A stretch of 64,000 nucleotides of DNA from Chinchilla lanigera (taxonomy: Eukaryota > Chordata > Mammalia > Rodentia > Chinchillidae): assembly GCF_000276665.1 (NCBI RefSeq), contig NW_004955501.1, positions 6,794,776-6,858,775 on the forward strand. Reading direction: 5' to 3'. Positions 1-11,200 of this stretch are shown piece after piece. Position numbers and translations under genes: made by a program. Position 1 is the first letter of the stretch. The number at the start of each line of letters is the position of its first letter. The notes beneath the pieces are model-generated. The model was given only the letters and a program-made list of their open reading frames with translations. It had not been told where the DNA came from and ran no database searches.

Positions 1-1245
1 GGGTTTTCTTACCTGGTAGGATTTTTATTACTACTTAGATTTCATTGCCTGTTAGTGGATTATTCAGGGCTTTAATATCTTTTTGGTTCAATTTGGTATT
101 TCATATATACCCTGAAATCACTGGAGTGCAGATTTCCACAATAGTTATTAATAATCTTCTGGAATTCAACACTGTCACTTGTGATTTTGCTTTTTTCATT
201 TCTAATTATTAATTTGGTTCTTCTCTTGCCCTTTTTAGGTAAGATTGGTTAAAGGTTTGTCTATTTTGTCTATTCTTTTGAAAACCTACTTCTTCAGTTC
301 ATTGATTATTTTTTCCATTCAGTTTCATTAATCCAGCATTATCATTTGATTCTAGGAACTAATTTCACACTTGATTTCTTCTGTGATACATTGATTATTT
401 AATAGTGTTTTTTTCTTTTCCGTATGCTTGCATAATTTCCATGGTTTCTTTTGCTATTGATTTCTTTCATTGTGTTGCCATCTGATAATATGCATGATAT
501 AATTTTGAATTTTGCATTTACTTAAGCTCATTTTATGGGCTAATAGATGATTTTATTTCAGTAAACAGGCTTCTTTATGCTATGTTTTCTGTCTTCTGAT
601 TTTTCACTAATTCTTGTTAATCTTAGGTTTGTCTTTGCATCAACTAGCAGCTGTTGGATCCATTTTTTATCTTCTCTTGTTGTTTTGAAGAGGGACTGCT
701 CAGTGACATGAGCCCCATCTTCTAGTCCTGACACTCTGTCCTTATGTTGGTCATTTCTGTTGCCTATATTTTCAACCTAATTTTTAATCTCCTGGAATTT
801 TTGGTACCTTTCTGTGGACTCTATTTCTTTCTAACATTGATAATTCATGTTTTGTATCATTTTGTATAGCTCAGCTAGTTTTTATTACTGTCTTCTGCAA
901 ACTTACTAATTATTTTGTTTATTAAGTCTACTATCTGTTTAGTTATATCTTCTTTGATCATCAGTCACCTTATTGATCTGGTTTTTTTATCTTCTGTTTT
1001 ACCATTTCAAAGAATTCAGCTGTGTAGCTTTTGATGTCTTTCCTCTTAGTGGCCCATGGATCAGCTTTTGGAATTTGGGAGTTTTTAGAGGCATTTTGTT
1101 TCCTTGCCTTCCTTTCTCGTGCTTCTATTGCTGGTGTGGTTGTTTTGGTGTGTGTGTGTGTGTGTGTGTTTGTGTTGCTGAGGTTGTCATGCACATAGTA
1201 GAGAGCTTTTGTTGCTGGTATGCAGATTTCTTTAGTTAGTGTCTG
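1..1245 (-). mobile_element. Old L1 LINE fragment, minus strand
   Basis: The first roughly 420 bases read, on the + strand, like the complement of the L1 ORF2 reverse-transcriptase region. The recognisable piece is GGTTAAAGGTTTGTCTATTT, corresponding to the L1 antisense phrase about 'gctaaaggtttgtcaatttt'. The following T-rich 800 bases are less clear and may be the upstream part of the same element or a HAL1-like relative. It is broken throughout and codes for nothing. A GT microsatellite sits near its right edge. Confidence 0.55.
1148..1170. repeat. (TG)n microsatellite
   Basis: About eleven TG units lie inside the old L1-derived stretch. Translation of this tract creates artificial Cys-Val and Thr-His runs. 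Confidence 0.9.
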
Positions 1246-2394
1246 CCTTTCAGTGGTGTATTTTTGGCATAGCTAACTATGGACCTTTGCCTCCACCCCA
1301 AGATCCAGCTTCCTTTGTTAGTAGTGGTGACCTAAGAAGTATTGTAAGGATCAAGGGGGAAAATGTATGTAATGTTCTTGACAGAGTCCTGGGCTTGGAA
1401 AGAGTCCTCAGGACATTACTGGGAGCTGTGTGAAAGCTGTTGTCAGTGTGATGGGAATCTAGAGAACGGTGGGAAGAGGCAGCATTGTTTTCAGCACGAA
1501 GGTGGAAACAGAAAAGGTGAAAGTAATTCAGGAGAGCAGCCACGTTTTGGGCAATCAGTAAAGCTGAACTTAGAATTTTGCCTCCAGTTTGCTGAATACC
1601 TTATTTAGTCAAAGGATTCAAAATATGTATGTGCTTGTACAGTGCATATTCTAATATTTAGTTTCCTCAGACAATTTCTTTGTGCAAATGGTTCAAATTC
1701 GATTTCTGAAATAATCTGGGCATGCAGTGCACTCTTTGTCTTACCCACAAGTGAGGCCCCTAAGGAGCGGGAAAGTGAGCCCCCAAACCATGGCAGGAGC
1801 TGCATATTGAAAGCCTGTTCCCTCCACGCTTCCACAGGCACCCGCTCTGTTCCCCTGAGTTTGCCACATGCCCACGCTGCCCTGTGAAACAGCAGGACCT
1901 TGAGGAAGGGAAAATAGCAGCACTCAGCATGCTTGAAACTGGCATTAGCTGTGCAGTTGGGTACAAGCACAGCAAGTGACTTCACACTGAGCAAAAATGC
2001 CAAATGGAGAAAAGAAGGGTTCATGCCCTCGGAGAAGACTCAGGGCAGAGCTGTGCCACCTCAGCAGAAGGATGAGGAGCAAAGCACAGGGACACAAGGT
2101 GCTCAGAAAGCTGTGTGCTTCTGGGCGAGCTTAGGGGTCATCCCTGGATTCTGTTGCCCTAAAGGAGCCAAGCAGAGAAGTTGCTCTTTTCTACATTGCA
2201 CAAGGGTATTCGAGGGGAGAGGTGGCCCCTCGCTCTAGACCAGCAAGCTAACCTTGAATGTACTGCCTTCATTTCCCTTACACTGCTGACCAATTCACTC
2301 ACCCATCCCTATAGTGTCACAGAGCTCATTCCCCAAATACAGCGGACACTGACTCATAGAAAAAGCAATAAAAATGAGACTTTCCCCAGGCTCT

Positions 2395-2605
2395 TTTATT
2401 TACAAAGCACTGGGCGAGGCAGGTGATATATCTAACTTCGTTTAATCAGCACAACATGAGAGACTGGCACTATCATTATTGCCATGTTACAGATGACAGA
2501 ACTGAGACTGAGTACGATCGGGAAGTTACCCCAGATCACACAGCTAGATAGCAGCGGAACCGGGATGTGAATGCAGATCTTTGGCCCCAAAGCTCATCTT
2601 TTCTC
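2395..2605 (-). repeat. MIR SINE, minus strand
   Basis: The + strand shows the MIR complement in order: a 'catgttacagatgacagaactgag'-type core split here as CATGTTACAGATGACAGAAC, then TCACACAGCTAGATAGCAG and a 'gggatgtgaatgcagatct' match. It is a mammal-wide ancient SINE and degraded. Confidence 0.85.
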
Positions 2606-2609
2606 TTTT

Positions 2610-2700
2610 TTATTTTAAAAAAGAATAAAAAGAATAAAAATTAGAAGCAATACAGAATTTCATAAACCAAGATGATATGGATCTTTTCCACTCACTCTTG
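2610..2700 (-). repeat. Short L1 3'-end fragment next to the gap
   Basis: The segment contains AAGCAATACAGAATTTCATA and 'ccaagatgata', which match the better preserved copies near 6.3, 33.5 and 33.8 kb. The left side is A/T-rich, as expected for a minus-strand element whose 3' end is on the left. Its right part may continue into the assembly gap. Confidence 0.45.
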
Positions 2701-2760
2701 TAGCTCATTACTAACTGGAATAAGTTATAAAGTAGCATTGATGAATGCAAAGCCAAGATG

Positions 2761-3125
2761 NNNNNNNNNNNNNNNNNNNNNNNNNNNNNNNNNNNNNNNN
2801 NNNNNNNNNNNNNNNNNNNNNNNNNNNNNNNNNNNNNNNNNNNNNNNNNNNNNNNNNNNNNNNNNNNNNNNNNNNNNNNNNNNNNNNNNNNNNNNNNNNN
2901 NNNNNNNNNNNNNNNNNNNNNNNNNNNNNNNNNNNNNNNNNNNNNNNNNNNNNNNNNNNNNNNNNNNNNNNNNNNNNNNNNNNNNNNNNNNNNNNNNNNN
3001 NNNNNNNNNNNNNNNNNNNNNNNNNNNNNNNNNNNNNNNNNNNNNNNNNNNNNNNNNNNNNNNNNNNNNNNNNNNNNNNNNNNNNNNNNNNNNNNNNNNN
3101 NNNNNNNNNNNNNNNNNNNNNNNNN
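2761..3125. other. Assembly gap (365 N)
   Basis: A continuous run of 365 undetermined bases. Nothing can be said about its content. Reading frames through it are artefacts. Confidence 0.99.
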
Positions 3126-3257
3126 GGCAACCTTGTTAGTTTTGTAGTGGAATTTTTTCCTATGCAGAACTAACAGAGGTGAGCTGTGGATCCCGTTACA
3201 GAATACCCTTTGACAGCTTCCTCAAAGTTCATGAATTTGCTGTTTAAAAATATAACA

Positions 3258-3392
3258 TGATCAGATTAATACAGGTTGCTCGGTGCACCACCAGAGTTTC
3301 TGACTCGGTGACCTGGTGACAAATCCCATATCTGGAATTTCTAAGTCCCCAGGTAACTCTGCTAGCCTAGCAATCCCAGTGTGAGAACTTCT
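3258..3392 (+). mobile_element. MER5A hAT DNA-transposon fossil
   Basis: The order of matches fits MER5A read forwards: 'accaccagagtttctgactcggt', a 'ggaatttctaagtccccaggt' stretch, and a 'gtgtgagaactt' end. MER5A is a non-autonomous hAT-Charlie element without coding capacity. Confidence 0.7.
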
Positions 3393-4244
3393 AATGAGTC
3401 TCTCTCAGTCTGGGTTTAATTGTGAAAATAACTACTGATTTAGAGATTATCTGGAGAAACTGAGGTCAAAGGACACATTGAGAAAGGAGACAAATTGCTT
3501 CCTAAAACTTGCAGTCTGACAAAGGAGCGTGCATGTGGCTTGAAGTTTATGTTCTTGATGGAGCTCTTTATCGCCAGAGTTTGTCTTTTCCATCTGTTAA
3601 AGGTAGCTGAATGGACCTATTACCCACACTGTCAGTTGCCTTCCTGACATAGGTAAATACTAGAATTATGTCAGGAGATATCATGTTTTTGAGGGTGCTA
3701 TCCAAACTCCATGTAATGAGTCAGGTAAGGCCCCCCATTAATTTTTTCAGGTTAGCGTGTTGTTGGATAACATTTAATATCCTCCTGGCTTAAAATGGAT
3801 AGACCAGGGAAGGCAAATTAGCACGGTGCTGTGGGCAACTCTTTTTTCTTCTGCTTTGCATTTGAGAAGCTTTGCCTAACTTTGCAGAGTTACTGTAAGC
3901 AGCAACCCTGTGAATGAGGAGTGATGTCACAACTAAACCACCTCATCTGAGCCCCTATGGACTAGCTGAGCTATCCTGGGAAGAGGTGTTGCTTTCCAAT
4001 GCTGCCTTTTCTGCTTGTAGACAGGTGGGATTCAAATGGGGGACCCATGAGTGAGCCAGTCCCCAGGCCTACAAGGAGAATACAATTCTTACCTTCTGAT
4101 TTGCTACCTTTGTCAGTAAGTAATCTTAAATTCAGGTCTTAGGACAATCTGTCTGCTTTCTCTGGGACTCTCCTTTTACCTTTGCATTGTTTTTAGAGTA
4201 TCCTGAAAGGCGTCAAGAGTCTGTCTTAGATCTGTGTCTTAGAC

Positions 4245-4345
4245 TTGCACACTGCCTGTGTTACCTTGGGTAATTTGCTTAATCTTTCTGTGATACAGTG
4301 GCTTTCCTGTAAAGAAGAGGTTTTGGATAATTCTTCTCTAGGTTT
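4245..4345 (+). repeat. MIR SINE fragment, plus strand
   Basis: The stretch resembles the MIR line 'tgaccttgggcaagttacttaacctctctgtgcctcagtttcc', here TTACCTTGGGTAATTTGCTT followed by 'aatctttctgtgatacagtggctttcctgtaaa'. It is a short, diverged fragment. Confidence 0.65.
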
Positions 4346-5246
4346 CTTCTAGTTTGAATAGTCAAAAATTTCATTCATGTTTTACCTTTCACCCTTCTGA
4401 AATTAAGCATCCTTTCCTGCATTTTCATTTCTTTTCAGGCTGCTCTTTTCCTCTCCCCTCACCACACACATCTCGTCTCCTGTCTGATAATGTGAGAGAA
4501 TACTACCATATCCCTCAAGTTAAGTCGCAGACATCATCATACCTCAGCATATCTTTCTCCCTTCCAAAAGTAACCCCATGTCCCTATTTAATCTCAAAAA
4601 TAGTTTCTTAAAAGATATATTTGGTGGCAATTGAAATGAGCATGTGTTCTGGCTCTGTTTCACATACATTCACAGTGATAGGATACCTCTCTTCGTCTCA
4701 TATTGGTACAGAAGAGGAGGATAAGAGAGCTGGGACCAAATGATGATTTTCCAGGTCTAGCATATCAGTGCTGAAAGGAGCTCAAAGTTTGTGTTGTTCC
4801 TAACCTTTTAGGTTAGGCTGGTGCAGGGCATTCAACTGCTAGGCACACCCCACCTATGCAAAGAGCTACACTTGCCTCCTCGGCGTGAAGACAAACGCCC
4901 TGCCCGAGACCTCTACCCCAGCTCCCGCTCTTGTTGTTCCCAACCAGATTTCATTCCAGCTACAGTCCACCCAGCTCAGAGCTGCGGCACTCAGCCTGCT
5001 CCGTCTCCATGGTGTTGATGACATTCTTCTGCCATTCAGGCCTTGCCTTTCTTCTACACACCTGTGTTGCTTGCTGCATCTTCTCCAATGCCAGCATCCT
5101 AGGTGCCTTGGATAACGATGTCCTGTCCTTGTCCCACTTCTGATGTAATTGGCACTATAACCAAAAAGTCAGTTCACCAAATAATACATTTTCCCTGAAT
5201 CAGATCACTACCAAATTTTTGACTTACTGAAAAGAAGATTTTCCAC

Positions 5247-5455
5247 TACAATGGTACCTTGGTTCATGAATTTCATTCTTTCAATAATTCTGGTCACAAA
5301 CTGAATCCAAAGAGAAACAAACCCAGAGAGAACCAAATCAAATTCAGTAGGTTCAGTGTTGGCCTTATGGGGAAACTTGATCCAGTTCTTGTCCAGTTCA
5401 GTTTGTGACCAGACTCGTGGAAAGAATTAAGTTCGTGAACTGAGGCACCAGTGTA
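5247..5455. mobile_element. Miniature inverted-repeat DNA transposon (MITE)
   Basis: The two ends are inverted copies of each other over about 58 bases. The left arm begins TACAATGGTACCTTGGTTCA; the right arm, read on the other strand, begins TACACTGGTGCCTCAGTTCA. Both continue through an ATTCTTTC motif to TGGTCACAAACTGAA. The element is 209 bp, counting the TA at each edge, which would be the target duplication of a Tc1/mariner or pogo (Tigger) type transposase. It has no coding capacity. The exact family is not identified. Confidence 0.8.
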
Positions 5456-5712
5456 TTTTCAAAGTTTACTACAAAATGCCTTAACACTAACAGAGATATC
5501 AGATTTTTGTTGTTGTTTAGGCTGTATATGAAGTTTACTGATGCTCATATGCTTTTCTGACTAGCAAGCATAACTGGCTAACAGAATATCCACAAGATTA
5601 TACTGTTTCTTGTCTTCACTCCCAAAGGAGGAGAAGAATATGGTATTTAGCTGTTAAAGTACTCATTTCTTCAAAAGTCAAAGGCCTGGAGGTGTGTATG
5701 TTTATAGTCCCT

Positions 5713-5748
5713 GGTGTGTGTGTGTGTGTGTGTGTGCATGTGTGTGTT
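5713..5748. repeat. (GT)n microsatellite
   Basis: About twelve GT units, a CA interruption, and a short further GT run. Confidence 0.9.
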
Positions 5749-5870
5749 ACTGGGGATTGTTTCTAGGGCCTTTTTGGTGAGCTAAATTCCTAGCTTTTTT
5801 CAAGGCCTTATTGTTGTTTTTTGTTATTTTGTTTGTTTTTGTCTTGCTAAGTTCCTAAATTGACCAGAAG
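5745..5870 (-). repeat. Degraded B4-like SINE, minus strand
   Basis: The layout fits a decayed B1+ID composite read backwards: 'ttactggggattg', then 'gagctaaattcctagc', a T-rich joint, and 'cttgctaagttcctaaattg'. Similarity is weak and the call rests mostly on the order of motifs. Confidence 0.35.
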
Positions 5871-6117
5871 ATATATTTTAAATAATAATATCTAGGTTGT
5901 GTGATTATAGCTGATTTGTACAGTCACAGCTGTATTTTCCTAAAAAGAATACATATCATATCTACAATTAGAAAAAAAATATGATAAATGTTAGTGAAAA
6001 CACCACAGTAAAGCTTATGTACTAACTTCAAAGCATTCGCACTCAAGGGAAGGAAGAAGAGACATGTGAATTATGTAGATTCTTAAGGAAACTTTTGAAG
6101 AATGTTTAAAATCTGTA

Positions 6118-6282
6118 AAAGCTGGACATGGTGGTGCACGCCTGTAATCCCAGCACTCTAGAGGCTGAGGCAGGAGGATCACTGTGAGTTGGAAGCCAGC
6201 CTGGCCTACATAGTGCATTCAAGCTGTCTAAACTGCATAGCAAGACTCTGTCTCAAAAAACAAACAAAACAAAACAAAAAGA
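6118..6282 (+). mobile_element. B1 SINE, plus strand
   Basis: A 7SL-derived rodent SINE with GCCTGTAATCCCAGCACT, then GCTGAGGCAGGAGGATCACT, then AAGACTCTGTCTCAAAAAA and an A-rich tail with C interruptions. It includes the internal Pol III box region. It is non-coding. Confidence 0.93.
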
Positions 6283-6294
6283 CCTATAAGGAAA

Positions 6295-6515
6295 TATTTT
6301 TTTTAAAATTAAGTTTACTTTAAAGAGAAAAGAAAACAAAATAACAACAAATATAAAAACAAAACAACACAAAAACAATAAAGACAATACAGAATTTCAA
6401 AATAAGATGATAGGAAATTAACAATGATTGTTATATTACATATTGTTATCTTCCATGAAGTTGCTCAGATTACCAGATGTAAGAATGCAAGATTGATCAA
6501 TATTTCAATCTGGGA
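6295..6515 (-). mobile_element. L1 3'-UTR-type fragment, minus strand
   Basis: It shares CAATACAGAATTTCAAAATA and GATGATAGGAAATTAACAAT with the copies at 33.4 and 33.8 kb and, more loosely, 52.1 kb. The left edge is T- and A-rich like the 3' end of a reverse-orientation retroposon. I infer an L1 3' untranslated region because the longer copies run into a strand-biased pyrimidine tract typical of L1 3' UTRs. Confidence 0.55.
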
Positions 6516-8399
6516 AATTTGTGGGAAATCCCGATGGGTGGGATATTTGCTAAGGTTTTTGAGAAATCATTCTGCTGTTGCTTCAGGTAAAGCCTTGGGC
6601 CCTCACCCTGTTCCTACAGAGAGGAGAGCTGGCTGGCTCATCTGATCCTGAACTTTTGTAATATTATTTTCAATTACAGATGAGACCAAGGAGGGCTTGG
6701 AGCCCTAGTAATAAATAAATTAAAAAAGAATCGTTGGCTCTTCAAATAGGTTCTGAAGTTTTCCCCGCTAGCGTCCCCAGCTCAACCCTAATTTGACAAA
6801 GAGAATACAGTATTTGTATTTTGAACTAGCCTACTAAATATAGGGGGAGAAAAATAATTGCTTAGTTTACAAAATCATCCCCAAGAGACTTGGCTTCAGA
6901 TTCAAGGACAAGATGAGGCTAGGTATGAATTAATTAACTTTGTTTTGGACAAGATGTGGGCCTCTGGGATTCTCTGAATGCCAGTGCAGGTCAGCAAAGA
7001 CACAGGCTCCTGAAGCCAAGCTCCTGGGCAGCCCCATGTGAGCTGATTACTGTGCCTCACCCCCCTTGCTTAGCATCTGCCCACCAGGAGGCTCAGGTCC
7101 ATGCCCTTTCTCTAGCCAATCCTCAAAAACAAAGAAGCAAAAATCTTCCAACCCTCTCTCCCCACTGAATTCAAAACAGGAAAACTGGCACTGCAGTGAA
7201 CTTGCTGATAAGGCCCCCATGGAATCAGGAAGGTGAAGACGGAAGCAATGCTGAGGTTAGCCAAACCTTTTCGCTAGTCTTGTAATACTCTCTGGTGCTC
7301 TTGGCTTCAGCTCAGACACTTCTAAGGAGGGGGATTTCACCCTTTCCTATCCAGTGAGGCTCAGTGTGCCCCGGCCACCCTAATTTATACCTATTTGTTA
7401 ATACTATCTACTTTCACTGTCAAAAGTGTCCCAACTTGGACAATATATTCTGTGGCCATTTTGTGATAATAAAGCATTTTCATTACCAAATGTTCCTAAG
7501 AGCTGATCAAAGATCAGGCATTTGTGAGCTTGGTGCTATCAATGGTATTATCATTGTCATCCCCACCATAGATCAAGATTATGAGCTTCCAAAGTGATCC
7601 AGAACACTTCGACATCAGGCATTTGGATTCACAGTCAGAGGGCTAATCTACTCTTCCCTTACAGCTGAGCTACACTACGTCTGAACTTCTGTTTCATATG
7701 ATTAATAAGAAAAGGATCCCTTTCCAAATCCCCAAGTTTTTCCTCTGGCTTCTGTGTAAGTGGTCAGTTGGAGAGAGGAGACTAATTTTGAAGGACCTTG
7801 TTGTACTCCAGGTACTGCACATAAGTGACGCCAGTGTCGCCTTTCAGTCATCTCATCTCCACTCCGTCTCAGCTCACTCACGCAAGGTTGCACGTACAGC
7901 TCGCGGTGGAGCTAAAATCCAAACCTAAGTTCATCTGATTTCAGCACCTGTGTTCCTGTTGTACCACATGCTCACCGAAGTGCGTGCAGTTTTTACAACC
8001 TTTTGTAAACTTCAGAAGCAGAATAGTAATTCTTCCTAAATGCTGCCTCTGTGAAACTGCTATGGCACTCAAGCATGAAGCCTCCTTCCCCCAAGTTGAG
8101 AGATTGATGCCTACATTCGAGAAAGCATATCTTTGTGCTAGCTCAGGAAGACCTGTGGCACCCATCTGAGAACAGGCACTCGCTTGTGGATGTTTATCTG
8201 AAGACCAAAGAATTTGAGCAATTTGCAGTAATTAGGCCCCGTTCTTCCCTTGCATGGGTCCGTTTTGCTTGTATAGCGACTAAGGATAATAATGACATGA
8301 AAACTGGTATACAGTCACTCATTCATCTACTCAATAATGAATGCATTGAATGTGAACAGTAATAAAGGTGGTATTCCTGCCAGACTGCATGCTGCAAGC

Positions 8400-8580
8400 T
8401 GGCACCAATTATCCCATTTAATCCTCACAAAACCCCCGAGGGCGAAGTGTTTCCTCTAAGCACCTGAACCTTGAAGTAACTCGCTGAGGCACACAGTTTT
8501 GAAGTGGAGAAGGCATGAGCTAAATGCACCCAGGCCTTCTGACTCCCAGACAGTGTCCGTGTCTCAACTCCTAAGCAGTT
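8400..8580 (-). repeat. MIR SINE, minus strand
   Basis: The sequence shows TCCCATTTAATCCTCACAAA followed by a degraded 'gaagtaactcgctgaggcacac' and a 'cccaggccttctgactccc' stretch, all in MIR-complement order. Confidence 0.75.
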
Positions 8581-8904
8581 GTGTCTCTCGTCCTATCTAC
8601 AGCACTGTCATGACCAACACTTTTAACACAGGATCCAGAGAACAGCTGGACACTGGGAAACAAGGTCAGCAAAGACTGCGTCAGTCTGTGGGCCCACAGG
8701 ACAGGGTTATACTCGGGTCCTCAGGTTCTCCAGGCACTGGGTGCTGACAATTGCTGGAGTCTCTGTCCCCAGAGCAACCTTCCCTCAGTTTTGTTAGCAG
8801 CTTCAGGGGCCACATCCCTGCTTTCCCGATCAGCACCCGCAAACATCTTTCCCATGACATCACTTTAAGCCAACCAAGATTTTCTGTCTCACCAGTGCAT
8901 TACT

Positions 8905-9310
8905 TATAGGAATGCCTTTATTGTTTCTACACTAAGTAAAAGTAATACAGGTTCATTGCAAAAACACATTCAGAATATATATAAAAAAATCACCCTTCTT
9001 CCCACTGTTGAGAGATAACTGCTAAACATTCTGGAGTGCATATTCTTACAGAGTTTTCCATGATACACATACATATAATTCTTTTTTAAATAAACCTTTG
9101 GTCATTCCCATGATTTTACTTGCTTTTTTACATAAAAATGCATAATGAGCATCTTTCAGTGCTAATGGATATACTCTGCGTCATTTAAGTACTACATGGC
9201 AATGGTCATGTAATGTATCCCTATTATGAACATCAAGACTGTTTCTCCTGTGTTTTAGAATTATAAACAACACTTTGTTATGTATCCTGTCTGCCCCAGA
9301 CAGATTAAAA
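8905..9310 (-). mobile_element. Ancient L1 (L1M-like) 3' end, minus strand
   Basis: The complement of an L1M 3' region is suggested by 'taatgagcatctttcagtgc', a decayed 'ggatatactctgcgtcattta', and AATTATAAACAACACTTTGT, which resembles 'attataaataatgctgcaatg' in old L1 elements. An A-run follows at about 9307. Confidence 0.5.
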
Positions 9311-10164
9311 AAAAAAAGTTAAAAGTGGAATATTTAGCAACATGTTAAGGTCTTTGATACACATTGCTCAATATTCATATAGCAGATCACACAGCCCTGC
9401 ACAGACAGTGCACAAAGGTGCTCCCTTTCCTGCATTCTCACGGACACCCCAGCTTTCTGTCTTGTTTATTTTAATGCCTCTATCACCACGCAAATAGAAG
9501 ACAACCCTGGCCTACCCTGGCTTTTCTTATCCCACACAGCCTTCTCTATCCTAACTGGCAGGACATTAAAAATTGCATGTCATCCCTCAGTGACCTCAAG
9601 GTCCTGGAGATGGGTCCCCTGAGGGATTGTTCAGGAGCTGAGGCTAGAGGAAAGCAATGAGTCAGTGCTGTGATCTCAGCCTGGAAGCCTGCCTCATTCT
9701 TGGGCCTTCTTTTCTTCCTTTATATGGACTCCTGTGCCTTCCTGCCATTCCGTTTCATCCGTGCTGTACAAACTCCTAGCTCAGCACTCTCTTCTGAGCC
9801 AGGACTCATGGATGCAACCAGATCTGGGTATGAACTCCTCTCGGATGACCCACAGACATCCTCAGACTCAGCAGCTCAAAGCCACGCTCACGTCTCCTCT
9901 TGTTGTTCTCTCCATGGCCCTCTGCACGGGCTCCTCCTCTAGCAGCCACAACCCAGAGTGCCACCTGTGTCCGCCCACACGTGCCAGAAGCCTGTAATGC
10001 AGAGCCTTACCTCACGCCTTTCACTCTCTACTCCTATCCAGCAATTAATCATGAAGTCCCATCAATTCAGTGTCTTAAATACTTCCATTAATACTGCTCC
10101 AAAGCCATAGATGACTATAATGACCTCCAAGTTGAGACTGATTGGATGGGAGAGAAAGGAGAAG

Positions 10165-10345
10165 GAAAGCAGCATTTCCTGAGCACCTGTACATGCCTAG
10201 TGCTGGAATTTTGGTATTATCCATGCACAACAATAAATGCATGGAGTAGATGTTATCATCAGCATTTCACAGATGAGGAGACAGGTGCCCAGAGAAGAAG
10301 CTGCCCGGGGACCCAACCAGGCCGAACATTTAGAGCTCCCATGTG
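10165..10345 (-). repeat. MIR SINE, minus strand
   Basis: It matches the MIR complement in order: TTTCCTGAGCACCTGTACAT, then GCATTTCACAGATGAGGAGA, then 'caggtgcccagagaagaagc'. Confidence 0.85.
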
Positions 10346-10521
10346 ATTCTTGCTATATATTAGATAGCAGGAGTGAAGGTAGGTGTGGTCTATGCAGAGG
10401 AAACTTCCCTCCTTGGTGAACTTCTTGAGGCCAAGGAATGACTATGAATCACTTTGCTTATCCGGTAGGGTTTAGCCTGGGGCCTGTATCAAGTTAAGTG
10501 CTATTTCTGTCATTTATGCGA

Positions 10522-11200
10522 GAGAGAGGAGTCTAGCAATTAAGAGCGTGGACCCTGGAACAAGACTGTTGGCTTCCAAATCCCAGCTATGCTACTTCCT
10601 CGCTCTAGAAGCAAGCCAGGCATCAAGCTGTTCTGCTGCGGACTAAGTGGTGGCTGCCCAAAAGGTGTGTCCATGTCCCAAGTACCATGGCCATGAATGT
10701 GGACCTTATTTTGTAAAAAGAGTCTTTATAAATTTAAAGGAGTGACCTCAAGATGGGTCATTCTTACAGGCCCCTCAGTGCAGTAACAAGTGTCTTTATA
10801 GGAGGACTCTGGAGGAAAGATCAGACAGAGGAGGAAAGGAGGCGGAGCAGCAGCCATAGCAGAGAAATAAGGGCAGCTGCCACAGCTACACAGGATTTGG
10901 GGTCTCCTCTGAAGCTGCTCCAGGGCCCTACCAATACCTTGGTTCCAGACTCTTGCCCTCTAGAGCCCAAAGAGAGCAGATTTCTGTGGTTTAAAACCAC
11001 CAGGATTGTGATAACTCATTATGTCAGCCTTAGCAAACTAATAAGCTGTTTGCATCTGAATTTTTTCATCCAACCATGGGCATATGCTAACACTTATTTC
11101 ATAGGGCAGCTGTGAGAATTAAATGGATCAATACGTATAAGGCAATATAGAGCAGTAGCTGTCACATAGCAGGGTGATGAATGTAACTCTCCCAGTATTT
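10522..11200 (+). repeat. MIR SINE split by an MLT1 LTR
   Basis: The left part (10522-10624) reads as the MIR 5' half, with 'aagagcgtggaccctggaac' and 'aaatcccagctatgctact'. The right part (about 11095-11200) reads as the 3' half, with TGTGAGAATTAAATGGATCA and 'gtcacatagcaggg'. An MLT1 LTR occupies the space between. The LTR therefore inserted into an existing MIR. Confidence 0.65.
10629..11042 (+). mobile_element. MLT1-type MaLR solo LTR, plus strand
   Basis: The order matches an MLT1 LTR: 'gcggactaagt', a 'gtggaccttattttgtaaaaagagtcttta' region, 'aacaagtgtctttatagga', a purine-rich middle, TTTCTGTGGTTTAAAACCAC near the end, and 'gcaaactaata' at the edge. The octamer AAGCTGTT occurs at 10625-10632 and 11043-11050, consistent with a target duplication. 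No internal retroviral genes are present. Confidence 0.75.

Noticed and set aside
2672..3173. Open frames of 129-155 codons around 2.7-3.2 kb
   Set aside because: They consist almost wholly of undetermined bases in the assembly gap.
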